From Patulibacter sp. SYSU D01012 (lineage in GTDB: Bacteria; Actinomycetota; Thermoleophilia; Solirubrobacterales; Solirubrobacteraceae): a stretch of DNA of 64,000 bases. The stretch is taken from assembly GCF_017916475.1 (NCBI RefSeq), contig NZ_JAFMTB010000002.1:1054001-1118000 (forward strand), read 5' to 3'. Shown here piece by piece: positions 61,814 to 64,000 of the stretch (the stretch's first letter is position 1; each line of letters opens with the position of its first letter). Made by a program: the position numbers and the translations under genes. A model generated the notes under the pieces. It ran no database searches. It was not told where the DNA came from and saw nothing but the letters and a program-made list of their open reading frames with translations.

Positions 61814-62734
61814 ATGCGCATCCTCGTCACCGGCGCCTCCGGCTTCGCGGGGTCCGCCCTGATCCCGCCGCTCCTGCGCGACGGCCACGAGGTGCGGGCG
61901 TTCGCCCGCGACCCCGCGCGCGTGCGGCACGACGTCCCGACGGTGCGCGGGGACGTGACGACCGGGGAGGGGCTGGCCGCCGCGCTCGACGGCGTCGACG
62001 TGGCCTACTACCTCGTGCACTCGATGGAGCACGCGCCGGACGGCAGCTCGTTCGCGGAGCGCGAGGCCCGCGCCGCGGAGCGCTTCGCCGACGCCGCGCG
62101 CGCCGCGCGGGTGCGGCGCCTCGTCTACCTGGGCGTGATGGTCGACGAGACCCGCGAGCTGTCCCCGCATCTGCGCAGCCGGCTCGCGGTCGAGCGGACG
62201 CTCCTCGACGCGGCGCCCGAGGCCGTCGGCCTGCGGGCGTCGATCGCCGTCGGGACGGGCTCGCGGTCGTTCCGCTTCCTCGTCCGGCTCGTCGAGCGCC
62301 TGCCCGTCCTGGCGCTCCCGCCGTGGCGGCACTTCCGCACGCAGCCCGTCGACGAGCGCGACCTGGTGGCGGCCCTGCGGGCGGCCGCGACCGCGCCGGC
62401 GCTCGACGGCGTGCGTCGGTCGCTCGACGTCGCGGGGCCGGACGTCCTGAGCTACGGGGAGATCCTCGAGCGCATCCGCGACCTGCTGATGCTCCCCCGG
62501 CCGACGATCCCGGTCCCCCTGAACAGCACGCCCATCTTCGGCCGCGTCGCCGCCGTGCTGGCGGGCGAGGACGCCGACCTGATCCTGCCGCTCATGGGCG
62601 GCCTGACCGGCGACCTGCTGGCCCGCGACGCCGCCTGGACCGCCGTGCTGGGCGTGCGCCCCCACGCCTTCGACCGGGCGGTCGAGCACGCCCTGCGCCG
62701 CTGGGAGGAGCAGGAGCCCCTGCGGGCCCGGTGA
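61814..62734 (+). CDS. NAD(P)-binding protein (atypical SDR / NmrA-like)
   Basis: A 306-residue Rossmann-fold protein from ATG 61814 (7 nt after GATGAT; an ATG at 61802 is the alternative, 4 codons longer). The nucleotide motif is MRILVTGASGFAGSALIPPL. VYLGVMVDETRELSPHLRSR and PEAVGLRASIAVGTGSRSFR follow the atypical SDR pattern; the YxxxK catalytic pair of classical SDRs is not evident. Proteins of this type (with DUF2867-like partners) act as oxidoreductases or redox sensors. Followed after 35 bp by an SRPBCC gene, as often seen for such pairs. Confidence 0.85.
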   Translation: MRILVTGASGFAGSALIPPLLRDGHEVRAFARDPARVRHDVPTVRGDVTTGEGLAAALDGVDVAYYLVHSMEHAPDGSSFAEREARAAERFADAARAARVRRLVYLGVMVDETRELSPHLRSRLAVERTLLDAAPEAVGLRASIAVGTGSRSFRFLVRLVERLPVLALPPWRHFRTQPVDERDLVAALRAAATAPALDGVRRSLDVAGPDVLSYGEILERIRDLLMLPRPTIPVPLNSTPIFGRVAAVLAGEDADLILPLMGGLTGDLLARDAAWTAVLGVRPHAFDRAVEHALRRWEEQEPLRAR

Positions 62735-62769
62735 GCGGCGCCCCCGGCGTGGCGGGATAGGGTGGGCGC

Positions 62770-63231
62770 ATGAGCGCCGTGCGGGTCAGCATCGACCTCC
62801 CCGCGCCCCCGGGCGAGGTGTGGGACGTGATCATGGACCCCCACCTGATGGAGCGATGGGTGACGATCCAGCGCGAGCTGACGGCCGCGGACGACGGCCC
62901 GCCGCGTGTGGGCTTCACGATGGCCCAGCGGTACGCCATCCGCGGCGCGCCGGTGAACGTGTCGTGGGTGCTCGAGTCGCTCGACCCGCCGCGCACCGCG
63001 ATCTGGCGGGGCAAGGGGCCGGCCGGCGCGTCCGCCCTGATCGAGTACCACCTCGTCCCCGTGGCGGACGGCACCCGCACCCGCTTCGACTACGTCAACG
63101 ACTTCGCGGCGCCGATGGGCCTGTTGGGGAAGGTGGCGTCGCGGGCGTTGATGGGTGGGACGCCGGAGCGCGAAGCCACCCAGTCCCTCGAGCGGCTGCG
63201 CGACCTGCTCGCGGCGCGCGCGAGCGCCTGA
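62770..63231 (+). CDS. SRPBCC (START-like) lipid/ligand-binding protein
   Basis: A 153-residue Polyketide_cyc/CoxG-like protein. It begins VRVSIDLPAPPGEVWDVIMD PHL, the usual first strand and helix, and continues with MERWVTIQRELTAADDG, VSWVLESLDPPRTAIWRGKG and a long C-terminal helix ATQSLERLRDLLAARA. These proteins bind small hydrophobic ligands. TAGGGT lies 6 nt before the ATG, so it may have its own leaderless promoter besides readthrough from the gene before it. A hairpin follows. Confidence 0.88.
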   Translation: MSAVRVSIDLPAPPGEVWDVIMDPHLMERWVTIQRELTAADDGPPRVGFTMAQRYAIRGAPVNVSWVLESLDPPRTAIWRGKGPAGASALIEYHLVPVADGTRTRFDYVNDFAAPMGLLGKVASRALMGGTPEREATQSLERLRDLLAARASA

Positions 63232-63238
63232 TCCCCCA

Positions 63239-63258
63239 CGTCCGGTCACGGCCGGACG
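63239..63258 (+). terminator. Hairpin after the SRPBCC gene (7-bp stem)
   Basis: CGTCCGG - TCACGG - CCGGACG lies 7 bp after the stop codon. Confidence 0.6.
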
Positions 63259-63260
63259 CA

Positions 63261-63290
63261 ACACCGTTCACGCCCCACGGTCGACGGTGT
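63261..63290. repeat. Dyad 1 (7-16-7) upstream of the wHTH gene
   Basis: ACACCGT (63261-63267) and ACGGTGT (63284-63290) are inverted repeats separated by 16 nt, the same architecture as the dyad 40 bp downstream. Confidence 0.5.
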
Positions 63291-63300
63291 AGAGCAGGAT

Positions 63301-63330
63301 TCCTACCACATCACGGGGTATGCGGTAGGA
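63301..63330. repeat. Dyad 2 (7-16-7) overlapping the -10 of the wHTH gene
   Basis: TCCTACC (63301-63307) and GGTAGGA (63324-63330) are inverted repeats separated by 16 nt; the right arm contains most of the TAGGAT hexamer. Confidence 0.5.
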
Positions 63331-63331
63331 T
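63326..63331 (+). promoter_or_regulatory. Candidate -10 (TAGGAT) of the wHTH gene
   Basis: TAGGAT lies 89 bp before the ATG at 63421, giving a leader of about 83 nt with a GAGG ribosome site near 63408. Confidence 0.5.
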
Positions 63332-63420
63332 CGCCCGCGACGCATTTCCGTGGGGTCGGACCAGGCCGCCCCCAACCCCGGCCGGCGTCGCCCCCCTTCC
63401 CTCCAACCGAGGTTTCACCC

Positions 63421-63783
63421 ATGTCGGACTTCCTCTCCGAGAAGCGCGACGAGATCCAGGCCCGCCTGGACGAGCTCGCCCCGCTCATCGCCGAGCACGA
63501 CCGCCTGCGCCGCGCCCTGGACGCGCTCGACGGCGTCGACCACAGCTCGTCCAGCACGCGCTCGAGCGGCACCGGCCGCGGCGCCGGCCGTCCGCGCGGG
63601 TCGGGCGAGCGCTCGCGCCAGGCGCTCGAGCTGCTGCGCAAGGAGCCGGGCCTCGGCGCCGCCGAGGTGGCCCGCCGCATCGGCGTGCACCCCAACTACG
63701 CGTACCGCATCCTCCCCGGCCTGGAGGAGCAGGGGCTCGTCGAGAAGCGCGACCGCGTCTGGTACGCGAAGGACGCCGCCTAG
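63421..63783 (+). CDS. Coiled-coil / AT-hook-like / winged-helix DNA-binding protein
   Basis: A 120-residue protein in three parts: an N-terminal coiled coil (FLSEKRDEIQARLDELAPLI, AEHDRLRRALDALDG, residues ~4-40), a flexible Ser/Gly linker with a GRPRG core like an AT-hook (TGRGAGRPRGSGERSR, ~50-65), and a winged helix-turn-helix (RQALELLRKEPGLGAAEVAR, RIGVHPNYAYRILPGLEEQG, LVEKRDRVWYAKD). The plan of a dimerising coil plus minor-groove hook recalls nucleoid proteins such as Lsr2 or H-NS, with a wHTH added. Two dyads lie in its promoter, so autoregulation is likely. Confidence 0.82.
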   Translation: MSDFLSEKRDEIQARLDELAPLIAEHDRLRRALDALDGVDHSSSSTRSSGTGRGAGRPRGSGERSRQALELLRKEPGLGAAEVARRIGVHPNYAYRILPGLEEQGLVEKRDRVWYAKDAA

Positions 63784-63854
63784 CCCCGCATCCCCCGGCT
63801 CCCGCTCTGCGGCGGGCGCCCTCCCCGGCCCGCCGCGCGCGGCGCCGGGACGAC

Positions 63855-63880
63855 GAAGGCCCGGCGTCCGCCGGGCCTTC
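63855..63880. terminator. Bidirectional terminator (11-bp stem, GTCC loop)
   Basis: GAAGGCCCGGC - GTCC - GCCGGGCCTTC is perfect and lies between the convergent wHTH gene and mdh. It has the same form as the guaB terminator. Confidence 0.8.
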
Positions 63881-63923
63881 CGCGTTCCGGGGCCGGTCCC
63901 CGCCGGAGCGGGGACCGCAGGCC

Positions 63924-64000
63924 GCTAGATCAGGCCCAGGCCCTTCACCGCGTCGCGCTCCTCGGTCAGCTCCTGCACCGAGGCGTCGATGCGCTCGCGC
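63924..64000 (-). CDS. mdh: Malate dehydrogenase, C-terminal end (cut by window)
   Basis: Only the last 24 residues are inside the window: RERIDASVQELTEERDAVKG, then LGLI and stop. This closely follows the C-terminus of actinobacterial (Streptomyces-type) malate dehydrogenase (RIDAS..EL..ER.AV.GLGLI). The enzyme oxidises malate to oxaloacetate in the TCA cycle. The identification rests on this short tail. Confidence 0.75.

Overview
The window is a 64 kb piece of a very GC-rich bacterial chromosome with dense genes and many GTG starts. The gene families (LytR-CpsA-Psr protein, DUF4235, Lrp-type ligand-binding stub, SurA-like lipoprotein, PucR and LAL regulators, CIRCE/HrcA control, a malate dehydrogenase tail like that of actinomycetes) point to the Actinomycetota. 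The overall flavour suggests the class Thermoleophilia (Solirubrobacterales, for example Patulibacter or Conexibacter). The genus is an inference from protein style, not a search result. I see no insertion sequence, prophage, CRISPR array or rRNA. This is mostly core chromosome with a few accessory genes.

Layout. 0-9 kb: the start of a membrane protein, an ECF sigma factor fused to a zinc-finger/membrane/Thr-rich tail, a small Lrp-like protein, a UPF0173 hydrolase, a zinc-ribbon pseudo-rhomboid, class I aldolase, a secreted nuclease and small unknowns. 9-21 kb: ftsB, eno, mazG, a SurA-like lipoprotein, mfd, guaB, pth and rplY. 21-30 kb: a secreted GH2 glycosidase, DUF4235, a rhodanese, prs, glmU, tRNA-Gln, a purine/MTA phosphorylase and a PucR regulator. 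30-36 kb: a six-gene operon metG-tatD-rsmA-ispE-DedA/PAP2-small membrane protein, every junction a 4-bp overlap. 36-45 kb: a degenerate LytM protein, a ThDP enzyme plus L-2-hydroxyglutarate oxidase pair, rsmI-ROK kinase divergent from an LCP protein, two cysteine-less FmdB genes behind a CIRCE operator, and an HSL-type esterase. 45-52 kb: glyS, a methyltransferase, a TetR regulator, hsp20-lon and an MBL hydrolase. 52-64 kb: a LAL regulator, a kelch/collagen-like secreted protein, the fadA-fadB beta-oxidation operon, a NAD(P)-binding protein, an SRPBCC protein, a coiled-coil/AT-hook/winged-helix protein and the end of mdh.

Three regulatory patterns stand out. First, about twenty genes carry a TAnnnT-like -10 hexamer exactly 6 or 7 nt before the start codon, the geometry of leaderless mRNAs. 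I used it to choose several starts. Second, an identical 14-bp operator core sits 1 bp upstream of the -10 of both the TetR gene and the fadAB operon 13 kb away, so the TetR protein is probably the fatty-acid-degradation repressor. Third, a nearly perfect CIRCE element precedes the tandem zinc-less FmdB genes, linking them to the heat-shock regulon.

Several enzyme families here have lost their catalytic or metal-binding residues (rhomboid, PAP2 half of the DedA fusion, LytM, FmdB), which suggests a habit of keeping such folds as non-catalytic scaffolds. All calls rest on reading the sequence and on knowledge of the families; no database search was run.
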